Assembly: GCA_033980235.1 (NCBI GenBank)
Contig: CM067059.1
Span: 17,990,100-18,054,099 of the forward strand
Origin: Diadema setosum
Taxonomy: Eukaryota; Echinodermata; Echinoidea; Diadematoida; Diadematidae
DNA: 64,000 bases
Direction of reading: 5' to 3'
Positions within the stretch are counted from its first letter, which is position 1; each line of letters starts with the position of its first letter. Below the pieces are notes generated by a model. That model saw only the letters and a list, made by a program, of their open reading frames with translations, was not told the origin of the DNA and made no database searches. Below, piece by piece: positions 22,283 to 33,260 of this stretch. Both the position numbers and the translations under genes were made by a program.

Positions 22283-23118
22283 CTATCGATATAGTAGGTC
22301 CTATCCACCCCACGACGACCAGGAAGAACCGATACATCCTGACGATCGTCGACTATGCATCTCGATATCCGGAGGCTGTTGCACTACCCAACATCGAAAC
22401 TACCACAGTAGCAGAGGCTATGGTCGAAGTGTTTTGCCGGGTAGGTGTGCCTCATGAGATACTAACAGATCGAGGTAGTCAATTCACGTCTGACATGATG
22501 CGAGAAGTTAGTAGGTTACTGTCCATTCGACAACTAACCATTACCCCATATCATCCGATGTGCAACGGATTAGTCGAAAGATTTAACCAGACGTTGAAAC
22601 AAATCTTGAAGAGAGTCTGTGCTGACCGTCCTCACGATTGGGACAGATACTTGGGACCAGTGTTGTTTGCATACCGGTCCGCCCCCCAGGCTTCACTTAG
22701 TTACTCGCCATTTGAGTTGATCTATGGTAGGCAGGTGAGAGGTCCCCTAGAGATTCTGAAGGACTTGTGGAGTGGTCAGACTCATGACCCAGAGTTGAAG
22801 ACCACGTACCAGTACGTAGTCGATCTCAAAGAGAGGCTGAAGAGTACGCTAGCCGCGGCTCACGAGGAACTACGTAGGGCAACGTCCAGGAATGCAAAAC
22901 ACTACAACGCTAGGAGTAGGCAGCGTAGATTTAACCCGGATGACAAAGTACTAATCCTCCTACCCACTGATCACAATAAGCTTCTCCTACAATGGAAAGG
23001 CCCATTTAGAGTTGCACACAGACTTGGTGACAATAATTATTGTCTAGATGTCAATGGAAAGATGAAGACTTTCCACGCCAACCTGTTGAAGAAATACAGA
23101 GAGAGTAGACATGAGTAA
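22126..23118 (+). CDS. pol: Pol part 2: integrase (DD35E) with C-terminal GPY/F-like module
   Basis: After the T-run the frame gives WPGIHADVARFCSSCDICQ, with the Cys-Cys half of the zinc finger at 22,180-22,191. It continues with the catalytic core: Asp in AIDIVGP (22,288-22,290), Asp in LTDRGSQFTS (22,468-22,470) and Glu in NGLVERFNQ (22,576-22,578). Exactly 35 residues separate the second Asp and the Glu. Near the C-terminus, LLQWKGPFRVAHRLGDNNY fits the GPY/F module of Ty3/Gypsy integrases. The first residues, coded by T, are artificial. The stop overlaps the start of the reverse transcriptase frame by eight bases. Integrase would insert the cDNA into the genome. Confidence 0.9.
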   Translation: MFFFFFFWPGIHADVARFCSSCDICQRTVPKGRAPKIPLGQMPVIDTPFLRVAIDIVGPIHPTTTRKNRYILTIVDYASRYPEAVALPNIETTTVAEAMVEVFCRVGVPHEILTDRGSQFTSDMMREVSRLLSIRQLTITPYHPMCNGLVERFNQTLKQILKRVCADRPHDWDRYLGPVLFAYRSAPQASLSYSPFELIYGRQVRGPLEILKDLWSGQTHDPELKTTYQYVVDLKERLKSTLAAAHEELRRATSRNAKHYNARSRQRRFNPDDKVLILLPTDHNKLLLQWKGPFRVAHRLGDNNYCLDVNGKMKTFHANLLKKYRESRHE

Positions 23119-24694
23119 GATAACCTCTAATCATGTGAATGAAGGTTCTGATGTGTATGCTGCAGGGATGTTGGAAGTCGTCGCTCAGGCCACGATCGTC
23201 GACCAGGATGACGACGACGACGATGAGGAGGTAGTCGGACCTCCAACCCCCAGCCCCATGACCGTACAAGTCCCAGTCCTAGAGGCAAACGAGACTGTAG
23301 AGGACGTAAAGTTCGGACCAGACGTGGAGGCTAAGCAGCAAGGCCAGATAAAGAGGTTGATGGGTGCGTATAGGGATGTCATGACTGACCTCCCGGGTAA
23401 GACACACCTAGGCAGCCACTCAATGCGGCTGACATCAGATGACCCGGTCAGACAGAAACCGTATCCTGTCCCTCATGCCCTCCGTGGCGTGATTGAAGAG
23501 GAAGTCGAGAAGATGGTCGAGCTGGGAGTCATAGAAAAGTCTAACTCCCCATACTCTTCCCCAATTGTGATCGTGAAGAAATCTGACGGCAGTAATCGCT
23601 TCTGCATCGATTTTCGACGGCTGAATCGCGTCACTGTCTTTGACGCCGAACCTCTTCCCAACGCAGAAGAAATATTCGCCGGACTGTCAGGATCACACTA
23701 CTTCTCCAAAGAGGATTTGAGTAAGGGATACTGGCAGATCCCTCTCTCAGATGACGCAAAGGAGAAGACAGCATTTCAGACTATAGGTGGGCTGTACCAT
23801 TTCCGCGTAATGCCTTTTGGGCTAGTCAACGCACCGGCCACGTTCAGCCGAGTGATGCGGAAATTGCTGGCAGGCATGAAGCACGTGACCAACTACTTGG
23901 ATGACATCCTCATACACACACGGACATGGGAGGAGCACCTCGATACACTACGCGAGTTGCTTCGACGACTGAGAGCAGCAGGACTGACTGCTCGCCCCAG
24001 CAAATGTCAACTTGGGTGCAAACAAGTAGAGTTCTTGGGGCACCTCGTGCAACACGGAAAAGTCCAGCCCATGCTAGACAAAGTGGAGAAAATCCAGAAC
24101 GCGACTAGGCCAGAAACCAAGAAACAGCTGCGAGCTTTCATAGGTCTGGCTAGTTACTACAGACGCTTCATCCCAAATTTTGCGTCGATCGCAGCACCCC
24201 TGACTGACAAGACGAGGAGCCGAGAGCCAAGGCAAGTACAGTGGACTGAGCGTGAAGAGGAGGCCTTCATGCAACTGAAGGGTAGTCTTGTAGAGAGCCC
24301 CATTCTCTGTCTAACCGATGTCCAGCGAAGATTCATCGTTAGGACAGACGCCTCATCGACTGGGCTTGGAGCTGTTCTCCTCCAAGAGCACGATGGAGAG
24401 AAACATCCAGTCGCCTATGCGAGTCGTAAACTCTTGGCTCGAGACCAGGCCTATTCCACGATCGAGCGAGAATGCTTGGCGTTGGTGTGGGGAATTCACA
24501 AGTTCCAAACGTACTTTGAAGGCACTGAATTCACCCTTGAAACCGACCACCAACCGCTCCTCTATCTCAACCGTACCAAATGCATCAATAGCAGAGTGAT
24601 GAGATGAGCTCTCGCCCTCCAACCATTCTGCTTCCGCATCGAAGCCATTCGTGGCTCCGACAACGTTGGAGCCGACTTCCTAAGCAGAAGCTGA
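23111..24694 (+). pseudogene. pol: Pol part 3: reverse transcriptase and RNase H, one in-frame stop
   Basis: ATG at 23,111 overlaps the integrase stop. An acidic N-terminal stretch (QDDDDDDEE) precedes a standard Ty3/Gypsy reverse transcriptase. Motifs in order are SPYSSPIVIVKKSDGSNRFC, FSKEDLSKGYWQIPL with the first catalytic Asp, VMPFGLVNAPATF, and YLDD at 23,894-23,905. The RNase H domain begins around FIVRTDASSTGLGA (catalytic Asp at 24,347-24,349) and continues through ERECLALVWGI and ETDHQPLLYL. A TGA at 24,605-24,607 interrupts it. The same frame runs on for 28 codons to a second TGA at 24,692-24,694, including GSDNVGADFLSRS, so the stop is a point mutation in the last part of RNase H. 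Confidence 0.9.
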
Positions 24695-25051
24695 ATTTCT
24701 CTGTATTGCCCCATTCTCTGTTTTGAATGTATCTAATGTTTACATTTTGTCTAAGGTATATCAATTAGTGTGATAGAAATATATTAATGTAGTTTAGGGG
24801 AATATATATCTTCCCAGGAGGAAATTTTAATCATAACCCCTTTTTTCATTAGGCATGAAGAATACATGTCAGCCTTAGGACGAAAAAGCGTCACTTTATT
24901 TCATTTGCCAGTTTATAGGGAGAGAAAAGCATAATGAGTGAAAATAATTTTCATGTCGGTTTTGGTAAGATAGTGAAAAAAAGAATGATTCACTCATAGT
25001 GAGTGAAAATAGCTCTTCTGTTCGGTTTGGCAAAATGTGATACATTTTCTT
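24695..25051 (+). other. 3' untranslated region of the LTR element
   Basis: AT-rich non-coding stretch between RNase H and the polypurine tract. It holds an internal direct duplication (AGTGAGTGAAAAT with TTCGGTTTGGCAAAA at about 24,934-24,980 and 25,000-25,036). No env-like frame is present. Confidence 0.6.
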
Positions 25052-25065
25052 GAAATGGGGGGTAG
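25052..25065 (+). promoter_or_regulatory. Polypurine tract
   Basis: GAAATGGGGGGTAG directly abuts the 3' LTR. Apart from two T residues it is purine-only, as expected for the plus-strand primer. Confidence 0.65.
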
Positions 25066-26699
25066 TGTAAGGAGTTGATTTAAATCTAATTTAAATACCC
25101 TCCAGTCTGGGACTAAGTGAATTTGCATATGAATTTAGTCGGGTTGGAGGCATCCCACATGCAGGTGTTTGACAGCTATTGTTTCCCGGCATAGTTAAGT
25201 TTGCAGCAGCCAGCGTATGTATATAGGCAGGCTCACAAGAAGTGAAGCTGCCACACCCTGTCTTGCCACCAGACAGACCAGACGCTGCAGAGCCTTGTCT
25301 AGCAGTGATGCCACAACTGGGGTGTCCAAGGCCCAACTGTAAGTTTCAGTTTGTCTTATTTATAATTCTGTACTATGGATAATGGTTTGAGTTTGCTCAG
25401 ATAGTAATTGTTACTGTATAGTTATAATTCTGGCGGTAATCCGTATTCTATAATTATTGATACCCGGACAGTTTAGAAGCCCCTCCTTATTGTCTGAAGT
25501 TGTGATATGAATACAGCTTAAGTTAACTCAAGAAAGTTGATATAGGGGTTTTTTGTTTGTATTTAAGCTTGATATGAGGAGGACTGAAGATAATAAAATA
25601 AGGTAAAAGAGTAATTTTGATAACGGAAGTTTGAAGTATAGTGCGGAATTATGTCCCCGCGTAGTGAATTGTAATGATGATGATGTAGATTTAATTGTCG
25701 GCTGTATATTTTGAGATCAGGGTACATTTGAGAGGCCCTTGTGATATTTCCGTATTTGTTATATAAATGGCTAAAATAGGCTGTTTGAATGTATAATATA
25801 TAATGCTCTTATGTTTTGAGTTGGTGATAGTAACAAGATGAATTTAAGGTGTTATAGAAGTTGATATTGTAAGACAGTTGTCCCGTGAGATGTTGTTTGT
25901 AATGTTTTCCAGACGGCTGTTAAGGGTATAGTGGAGCTTCGTCCACATAAGCTCACACAATCACCGGGTCGAGACTCCACAGGCGTCTCCTGTTCAGCCG
26001 CTGCCTGACCCGTTTGCCCGGATTTCCCTCGCCGAGTCCGAGACACACCCCCTCCACAATAACGCCGGTTACACGGGGATGGATCCGTCGCCTTCGCTGA
26101 ACCGCGGTCGACCGGTCGAAGGACGTCGTTGTCGCCCCGACACATTCTCCAAGCGCTTCGCGTTCGCCGTCTCCAAGGACGCAAGGCTGTCATCGCATAT
26201 GGAGAACGCCGATTCGCGAAGCAAAGTCAGTATGACAACATTTCCCAATAGATGATAAACCGGAACCACAAGTTTTTATTGAACTGAACTCTGAACGCTG
26301 ACCGACATTATGGTCAGGGATATATTTTGTTGTGGCAAGCCACATGCCCATGCCGTCTCATAATTATGTCAATATTGTGAGGAGTGTGATAGTACTGGGT
26401 TACTGAGTGAGTTTATAAGTCAAAAGATACATATTGAGAGTTATTAGTTTTGGAGTTAGAAGGTTGTTAGTATTTGATATATGGGATGACAGTCATTTAA
26501 CCTGCGAGATATGTTTAAGCTCTGAGCTCAGAAGATTATTATATTGTACGACCGGATGTATGATTTGAAGATTGGATTACACTTTAATAAATGCACACAT
26601 AATTTCAACGGTACTTTATCTCTTCTTATACTTCATTTCGGGTGATCAAACTGCCTCATCTAGACCAATAAGCTAGTTCACGTGTAACACACTGTGACA
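25066..26699 (+). repeat. 3' LTR
   Basis: 1,634 bp, starting TGTAAGGAGTTG and ending TGTGACA. By eye it differs from the 5' LTR at about twelve single bases and three short indels. The copy is followed by GTAGG, the second half of the target duplication, and then by satellite. Confidence 0.93.
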
Positions 26700-26704
26700 G
26701 TAGG

Positions 26705-27345
26705 CTTGAACAACTCCCACAACTTTCTCTTCATAGGTGCACCCTATTTACTATATCTTGTAGAGGAAAGCCTTCTCTATCATTTCCTTTCTATCCCTTG
26801 AAAATAAAAGTGTCTTTGCTATAATGGCCGGAACGACTTTTTGAAGACTTTGCCTCGTAACTTCTTTATTCGCGTTCGTTACCTACATTCCAGTAATGTA
26901 TCTTGACAAAGAGGTGGGATATACCTTTCAACACCTGCCGTCTGTCTTATAACATACACCTTATTAGTCAGATAAAATCATATTGTAGATTTTTGTCTCC
27001 TCAGTAATTTCCATTATATTTTACAAAAAGAAACGTGTCTTTGGCATACGGTCGGAACGATTTTTTTAAAGCCATTACCATAGAACATCTCTACTTGCAT
27101 TGGTCAGCGTGTTGGTATACTGCATTGCATCTATTTCACCATAGGGGTGTTGTAATTTTGAACATTTCCCATGCTGTTGATCTTTGAAGGTACACCCTAT
27201 TTACTATATAGATATTGTAGAGATATGTTTCCTCTATTATATCCTTTAAATATATGTTTCTTTTTAATAGAAGTGGCTTTGCTATACGACCGGAACGACC
27301 TTGTAAAGCCATGTACACATAAAATATCTCCTCCCTTTGGTATTG
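26705..27345 (+). repeat. Satellite array, block 3
   Basis: Continues the monomer cut by the LTR element (CTTGAACAACTCCCACAAC, TTCATAGGTGCACCCTATTT) and runs through about three increasingly divergent monomers. It ends near 27,345, where similarity fades. Confidence 0.85.
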
Positions 27346-28570
27346 AAGACTGTCACTTTAAGGAAATAGTCTAAATCTCATTTTGACTTGTACTCCCCAT
27401 TTCGTTTTTCACATTACATGTAGGCCTATTTGCAAATCATGTGTAGATGAGTGAGTTTTAGCTGTAATGTTGTCAGACAATCTAGGAGTAAGACCGATCA
27501 CGGAGGTAAAAAGAACCTTCATGGACCAACTATGTCAGACAAAGTGACAATAAACCTTAAAGCGGGGTGATTTTTTTTCTCTCTCTCTCTCTATTTTGGG
27601 CGGCCGACAAGAGAGGACAGTATTAGTCAGTGGTGTAAAATCTCCTCAGCTGTTTAGCAAAGGTCATCTTTTTAAAATATTTTTTTTGAATCATAGATAT
27701 GTTTTTCATGATATTTCGACCTACATCATAAATATTATGAGAAATTGCACATTGAAGGGTACAGTAAAGCTACTCTAAAGAACACGTCTTGTGAAAATGA
27801 TGCACAAATAAATCAAAAATAAATCTTGCAGTGTTGACATAGTAATATATAAGATATATCTAAATGCATGCACTTATCTTTACATAAGGGGGTATTATCA
27901 TCACCTTATTGTCTACTTAATTACTGTAAAAGATTTTGATTTATCAAACAGACTAACTGTATGTATTTTGAACTGTTTCAGTGGTAGCCAAAACAAAGAA
28001 ATACATTGACATACCACAATCATTCAAACTTGTGTGATAATGACTGCTTCATTATACATGAAGTCAACTACTTAAGATCTAGTACCACAAGAACATAACA
28101 GGGAACGTGTATAGTTAAGCAGAGTTTGAGAGAAAGAAAGGGGGCAGGGGAGGGAGGGATTTGACAGATTAGATCAACATAAACCAGTAGAGCTTTGATA
28201 TGGGATGACTACTTCCCATACTTGTGTGCATCACATGCATACTGTAGGGCTCAAAAGGGTAAATATTTTCCCATAGAGACGTGTCTTAAAATTCAAAATT
28301 AAAACATTTCTGTAAAATAGCTGGGAGAAATGAGGTATTTCATCTTCGGTAACCATCCATCAAATTTCCAGAGGGGGTTCTTCAGCTCAAACTCTGTCCA
28401 AAGATTCGCAAAGTCAGACTACGAGTTCTTTTTACTAAAAAAAAAAAAAAAAATACATTTTCTGTACATGCAACCAATCAATTATGTCCCTTCAAATTCT
28501 ATTGATAGAAAAGCTTTCATCTTCCAACCAAAATGCAGTTTGTAGAAGAATTCAATACTCAGTATCTGTA
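27346..28570. other. Unassigned sequence with a (CT)n tract
   Basis: No gene, RNA or transposon signature was recognised. A (CT)n tract lies at about 27,577-27,592 and an A-run at 28,438-28,453. Frames are short and on both strands. Confidence 0.35.
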
Positions 28571-28574
28571 GTTA

Positions 28575-30140
28575 TTCCGATTCATTCATTTCATTTCATT
28601 TATTTCATTTCCAACAACATTTTCATACACAAAATAACACAACATCAATACAATGTAGCAACAAAGAAAAATACGTGATGTTAACAATACTACGCATTAC
28701 AAAAGCAAATGGAAATGAATTAAAATTAAAGTTGCAGGAAATAGAGGAGACATGCTAAAAAGCTAAGCTTGTATTTTGCAGTCTCCTCGTGGACAAAAGG
28801 ACTAAATAACATCAAAAAGCAATTAGCTAGACATAATATAAAAGATGTACAACACATACAGACCTATACATACAAACAAACAAACAAACAGACGGACAAA
28901 CAAACACAAGCAACCTCTCTTGTAAAGGGAAAGATAGAGAGAGAAAAACAAAACAGAAACAGAAAGAGACAAGAGGACAGGAAAAAGGCGAGAAAGAAGA
29001 GATGAAGGGTCTATATACCAGGGCTGCACACGCGAGGCACTCAAACGCACTTAATGTAGGAAAGGAATAGATAAAAGAAAAGAATGAGTATAACGAATAA
29101 AAAAAGAAAGCTCAAAATTAAGGCTAATCAAAATATATCTCATTCAACTATACAAGAATTTATAAACAACTGCTTAATTTTAAATGTGAATGTGTTTAAT
29201 CTTAGAACTTGTTTCATACTAATATCGAGAGAGTTCCAAAATTTGGGGCCAGTAAAAGAAAATATAGATTTAGCAAATATAGTCCTAGTTAATGGCAAAT
29301 GAAATGAGTTGGATTGCCGGGTAGGATAAAGATGAACAGATCTATTTTTAGTGAACATGGACTCAAACACAAATGGGAGAGAATTATTGGTAAGTTTGTA
29401 CATGAATTGTCCTAGGTGTAGAAAATACAAATCCTTCACCTTTAAGATTTTGTTTTTACAAAATAACACATGAGTATGACTTCTCCACGATTCATTGCAA
29501 ATAATACGAAGAGCTTTTTTCTGTAACAAAAGTAGTCTTTCGAAATGAGAAGAATGTGTGTTTCCCCAGGCGAGTATGCCATAATTCAAATAAGGTAAAA
29601 TTAGAGATGAATATAACATTAAAAGAACGTCTTTGGGTAAACAAAATTTTAGTTTATCTATAACACCTATATTTCTTGAAATAATACGGCTTATGGAATC
29701 AATATGTAAATTCCAAGTGACTTTACGGTCAATAATCAAACCTAAAAGAATTTGATTGAAGAGACTTCTTTGATAACTGTGTCATTCAAATAGACATTCC
29801 TTGGTACATTTTCCAAAGAGTTATTTAAAATCATACATTTATTTTTTTTTTATATTTATGGACAAGTTAGTTGCTCTTATCCATTAAAGTAATTTATCCA
29901 ATTCAACATTTGAAACTTCAATTAACATATTAGGATCAGAATGTGACAAAAACACATTAGAATCATCAGCAAATAATAGAAAGGAAAGAATACTGATGAA
30001 TTCGGCATGTCGTTAATGTAAAGGATAAATAAGAGGTCCAAGCAAACTTCCTTGAGGCACTTCACTATAAACAGATTGCTTTCGGTTAGAAAGGTAACTC
30101 CTGAACCACTCCAAGGCCTTTCTTGGAGTGGTTCATGAGT
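28575..30140 (-). pseudogene. CR1/L2-like LINE, 3' half, 5'-truncated
   Basis: On the minus strand a 199-codon frame (29,739-29,140) shows the C-terminal region of a CR1/L2-type reverse transcriptase: LPYLNYGILAWGNT, LLLLQKKALRIICN, FTGPKFWNSLDI. Upstream (29,922-30,120) broken frames show VPQGS-like and YINDMP motifs of the RT core, interrupted by frameshifts. The putative 3' UTR runs to 28,580, where ATTTC/ATTT repeats may represent the LINE tail; a (CAAA)n tract lies at 28,870-28,905. Endonuclease and most of RT are missing. It is related in type to the 16,060-16,505 fragment but is a separate insertion. Confidence 0.75.
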
Positions 30141-30146
30141 TACCTT
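30091..30146. repeat. Hairpin at the truncated 5' end of the LINE
   Basis: AAGGTAACTCCTGAACCACT and the following bases pair with the downstream copy ending GGTTCATGAGTTACCTT. Arms are 25 bp with one mismatch around a ~5-base loop. The LINE reading stops here, so the inverted copy looks like a snap-back at the 5' junction. Confidence 0.7.
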
Positions 30147-30314
30147 TTTTGTTTGGCCAAACTGCATTTCTGATTTTGAATTTTTTCTTCATTTATTTTA
30201 GTATCTTTGGTACGATTTTGTGATGCGGTCAGGGATATTCCATTATATTTACAGGTGTGAGCACTATATGTAGTGTCGATCGTCGGTAGCTGCTCGGTGT
30301 TTGTCGCTGCCTCG

Positions 30315-30422
30315 GAGCAGGGAGCTCCCCTCCCTGCTCGGAGCGAGAGCACGTATATGACGTTTGCACTGTGCACGCTGTAGCTAGGGAGGTGGGATCT
30401 CCTCCCTCCCTCCCTCCCTGCT
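30315..30422. repeat. Two short G/C-rich palindromes
   Basis: GAGCAGGGAG...CTCCCTGCTC (30,315-30,341) and AGGGAGGTGGGA...CCTCCCT (30,386-30,422). They belong with the other GGGAGGTGG hairpins of the window. Confidence 0.45.
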
Positions 30423-30913
30423 TCTAAAACTGACACATTTTGCGGAGTGTGATTGTTATTGTTCTGCAATACTTTGTAACCTTCTAAAAGTACTTTAGAT
30501 ATGACTGGCCTTTATACCCCGTAATGACTTTCAAAAATGTTAGTAAGCGATGCAAAACGTCATTCATTCAGACATAGAGGCTCTTATGAAATCTGATTAA
30601 TTTTGATTTTACCCTACAATTGGCTAAATTCTTGCAATTAACAAAGATACTAAAGCTAGAAATTACATGAAATATTTACAATTTCTCTGTTCTTCTTTCA
30701 GGAAAAGTACATTGGCAGGTACTGTCTCTTGCGTTGTAAATTTTGTTGATATAGTGGCTCATGCAGGTGATGTTCGCTCTTACTAATGTTCTGTCTTTTC
30801 TTGAACTTCTTTTATGCCTCTTACGCAATCTGTCATGATATCGTACATAATGAACGATCTCATAATGGAATACATCAGAAGGCCTTAGAGTGGTACAGGA
30901 ACTATAGCTACCA

Positions 30914-31110
30914 ACGGCGTAAATCCGTCCTGAGGAGTGGGGGGGGGGGGGGGGATGGTCACCATCACCACGATTACAAGCCCACCGGACCGGCGCAGCC
31001 TTGGGGAGGGGGGGGGGGGGGGGGGAGAGAAGCTCAGTGCATGCCCCCCCCCCCCCCACACACACACACACACACTTTATACAGGGATCGGATGTCCCAC
31101 TCTTTTGCAT
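30914..31110 (+). repeat. GGCGTAAATCCG interspersed repeat, copy 3
   Basis: CAACGGCGTAAATCCG, GGTCACCATCACCACGATTA and GGACCGGCGCAGCCTTGG occur in the same order as at 1,647-1,790, with expanded G and C runs and a terminal (CA)n. It is the left end of the inverted composite block. Confidence 0.7.
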
Positions 31111-31164
31111 GAAATATAATGTGGGAGGAAAGTGGCAGCAAAAATATGAAGACAAAGTTCTTGT

Positions 31165-31199
<35 letters not shown>

Positions 31200-33260
31200 T
31201 ATCAGATGACTTTCGGCGGAAAATCAGACCTTAAAAGTATGAAAAAAAAATTTTTTTTTAATATATGTGAGAGGGAGTGGAACGACCGAACGGGGGGAGG
31301 TTGTGTATGGGGGGTGGTAGCCTTCTCCCACACGAGGAAGATTTTGCATTTTCAGCCCTGAAATTCAGCGATCTGGTGCACACTATAGTCTTTTGGTAAA
31401 AAATGTGTTTTCTTTTCTTTAAAAAAAGGAATAATGAAATGAAATATTCACAATATATTATTGAATGACTAAATCGTGGTATTTCAGCTCTTGCTCCGTA
31501 TGTGCGACATCACTATGAAGGCCTACTAAATAGTGGGCCCTATCACCGGCGTAGACAGGATTTGATCTAAGGAGGAGCGGTTATGTGAGGGAGCGAAGCA
31601 AGCGAGGGGGGGGGGGTGAGGGTATCGTAGGGGGGGAAATTTTGACATTTTACAGTCCAAAAACTGCCATTTGTAGCTATATTCTTCGCTTTGGAAATTA
31701 AGGGAGGGGCACACCGGGCGCAACTGCTGTCAATCACTGGCAGCAACATCAGGAGAATGGCATAGCGATTAAATGCGAGCGAGCTTGAAAATTTTGACAT
31801 TTTACAGTCTAAAAACTGCCGTTTGTAGCTATACTTTTTCGCTTTGGAAATTAAGGGGGACCGCACCGGGCGCAACTGCTGTCAATCACTGGCAGCAACA
31901 TCAGGAGAATGGCATAGCGGTTAAATGCGAGCGAGCGGAGCGAGCGAGCTTCAAAATTTTGACATTTTACAGTCCAAAGACTGCCGTTTGTGGCTGTATT
32001 TTTTTTTTTTTCGCTTTGGAAATTAAGGGGGGCACACCGGGGGCAACTGCCGGCAATTACTGGCAGCAACATCAGGAGAATGGCATAACCATTAAATGCG
32101 AGCGAGCGGAGCGACTGAGCTTGAAAATTTTGATATTTTACAGTCCCAAAAACTGTCCTTTGTGGCTGTAATTTTTCGCTTTGGAAATTAGGGGGGGGGG
32201 GGCGCACCAGGCGAAAATTGCCGGCAATTACTGGCAGCAACATCAGGAGGATGGCATAATGATTAAATGCGAGCGAGCGAAGCGAGTGAGCTTAACATTT
32301 TTGACATTTTACAGTCCCAAAAACTGTCGTTTGTGGCTTTTTTTTTTCCGCTTTGGAAATTAAGGGGGCGCACAGGGCGAAAACTACTGGCAATTACTGG
32401 CAGCAGCATCAGGAGAATGGCATAATAATGAATGCGAGCGAGCGAAGCGAGCGAGCTTCAAAATTTTGACATTTGACAGTCCAAAAACTGCCGTTTGTAG
32501 CTTTATTTTTCGCTTTGGAAATTAAGGGGGGCGCACCGGGCGAAAACTGCTGGCAATTATTGGCAGCAAAATCAATAGAGTAGAATAATGATCAAATGCG
32601 AGCGAGCGAGGCGAGCGAGCTTCAAAATTTTGACATTTTACAGTCCAAAGACTGCCGTTTGTCGCTGTATTTTTTATTTTTTTTTTTCGCTTTGGAAATT
32701 AAGGGGGGCACACCGGGCGCAACTGCCGGCAATTACTGGCAGCAACATCAGGAGAATGGAATAATGATTTAATGCGAGCGAGCGAAGCGAGCGAGCTTCA
32801 AAATTTTGACATTTTACAGTCCAAAGACTGCCGTCTGTCGCTGTATTTTTTTTTTTTTTCGCTTTGGAAATTAAGGGGGGGGGCACACCGGGCGAAAACT
32901 GCTGGCAATTACTGGCAGCAACATCAGGAGAATGGCATAATGATTAAATGAGAGCGAGCGAAGCGAGTGAACTTAAAAAATTTGACATTTTACAGTCCCC
33001 AAAACTGTCGTTTGTGGCTGTTTTTTTTTTTTTTTTTTTTTCCGCTTTGAAAATTAAGTGGGCGCACCGGGCGCAACTGCTGTCAGTCAGTGGCAGCAAC
33101 ATTAGGAGAACGGCATAGCGGTTAAATGCGAGCGAGCGGAGCGAGCGAGCTTTAAAATTTTTACATTTTACACTCAAAAAACTGCCGTTTGTAGCTATAT
33201 TTTTCGCTTTTGTTTGTCCCACTTTTATGGGGGAACCATCCCCCCCCCCCATCGACGCCT
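31111..33260 (-). repeat. Inverted copy of the composite tandem-repeat block
   Basis: Colinear in reverse with 4,600-6,640. A spacer with GATGTCCCACTCTTTTGCAT and a T-run comes first, then CACCGGCGTAGACAGGATTT at 31,546. Eight or nine units follow, with TTTTGACATTTTACAGTCC, AAACTGCCGTTTGTAGCT, TTTCGCTTTGGAAATTAAGG, GGCAGCAACATCAGGAGAAT and GCGAGCGAGCGAAGCGAGCG. No coding function is supported. The CACCGGCGTAG start resembles hAT-type termini, but no duplication was proven. Confidence 0.75.

Larger units (their letters stand above)
18143..26704 (+). mobile_element. Gmr1-like Ty3/Gypsy LTR retrotransposon with target duplication
   Basis: An 8.55-kb element bounded by near-identical LTRs (18,148-19,789 and 25,066-26,699) starting TGTAAGG and ending TGTGACA. 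It is flanked by an identical 5-bp duplication GTAGG (18,143-18,147 and 26,700-26,704). The internal order is primer-binding site, Gag, protease, integrase, reverse transcriptase, RNase H, polypurine tract. Integrase before reverse transcriptase is the hallmark of the Gmr1-like branch of Ty3/Gypsy, opposite to the usual order. Three reading-frame changes and one in-frame stop make this copy doubtful as an active element, although the LTRs differ by only about a dozen substitutions and three small indels. Confidence 0.93.

Noticed and set aside
24695..25051. Possible env gene after RNase H
   Set aside because: Only about 360 AT-rich bases remain, with no long frame.
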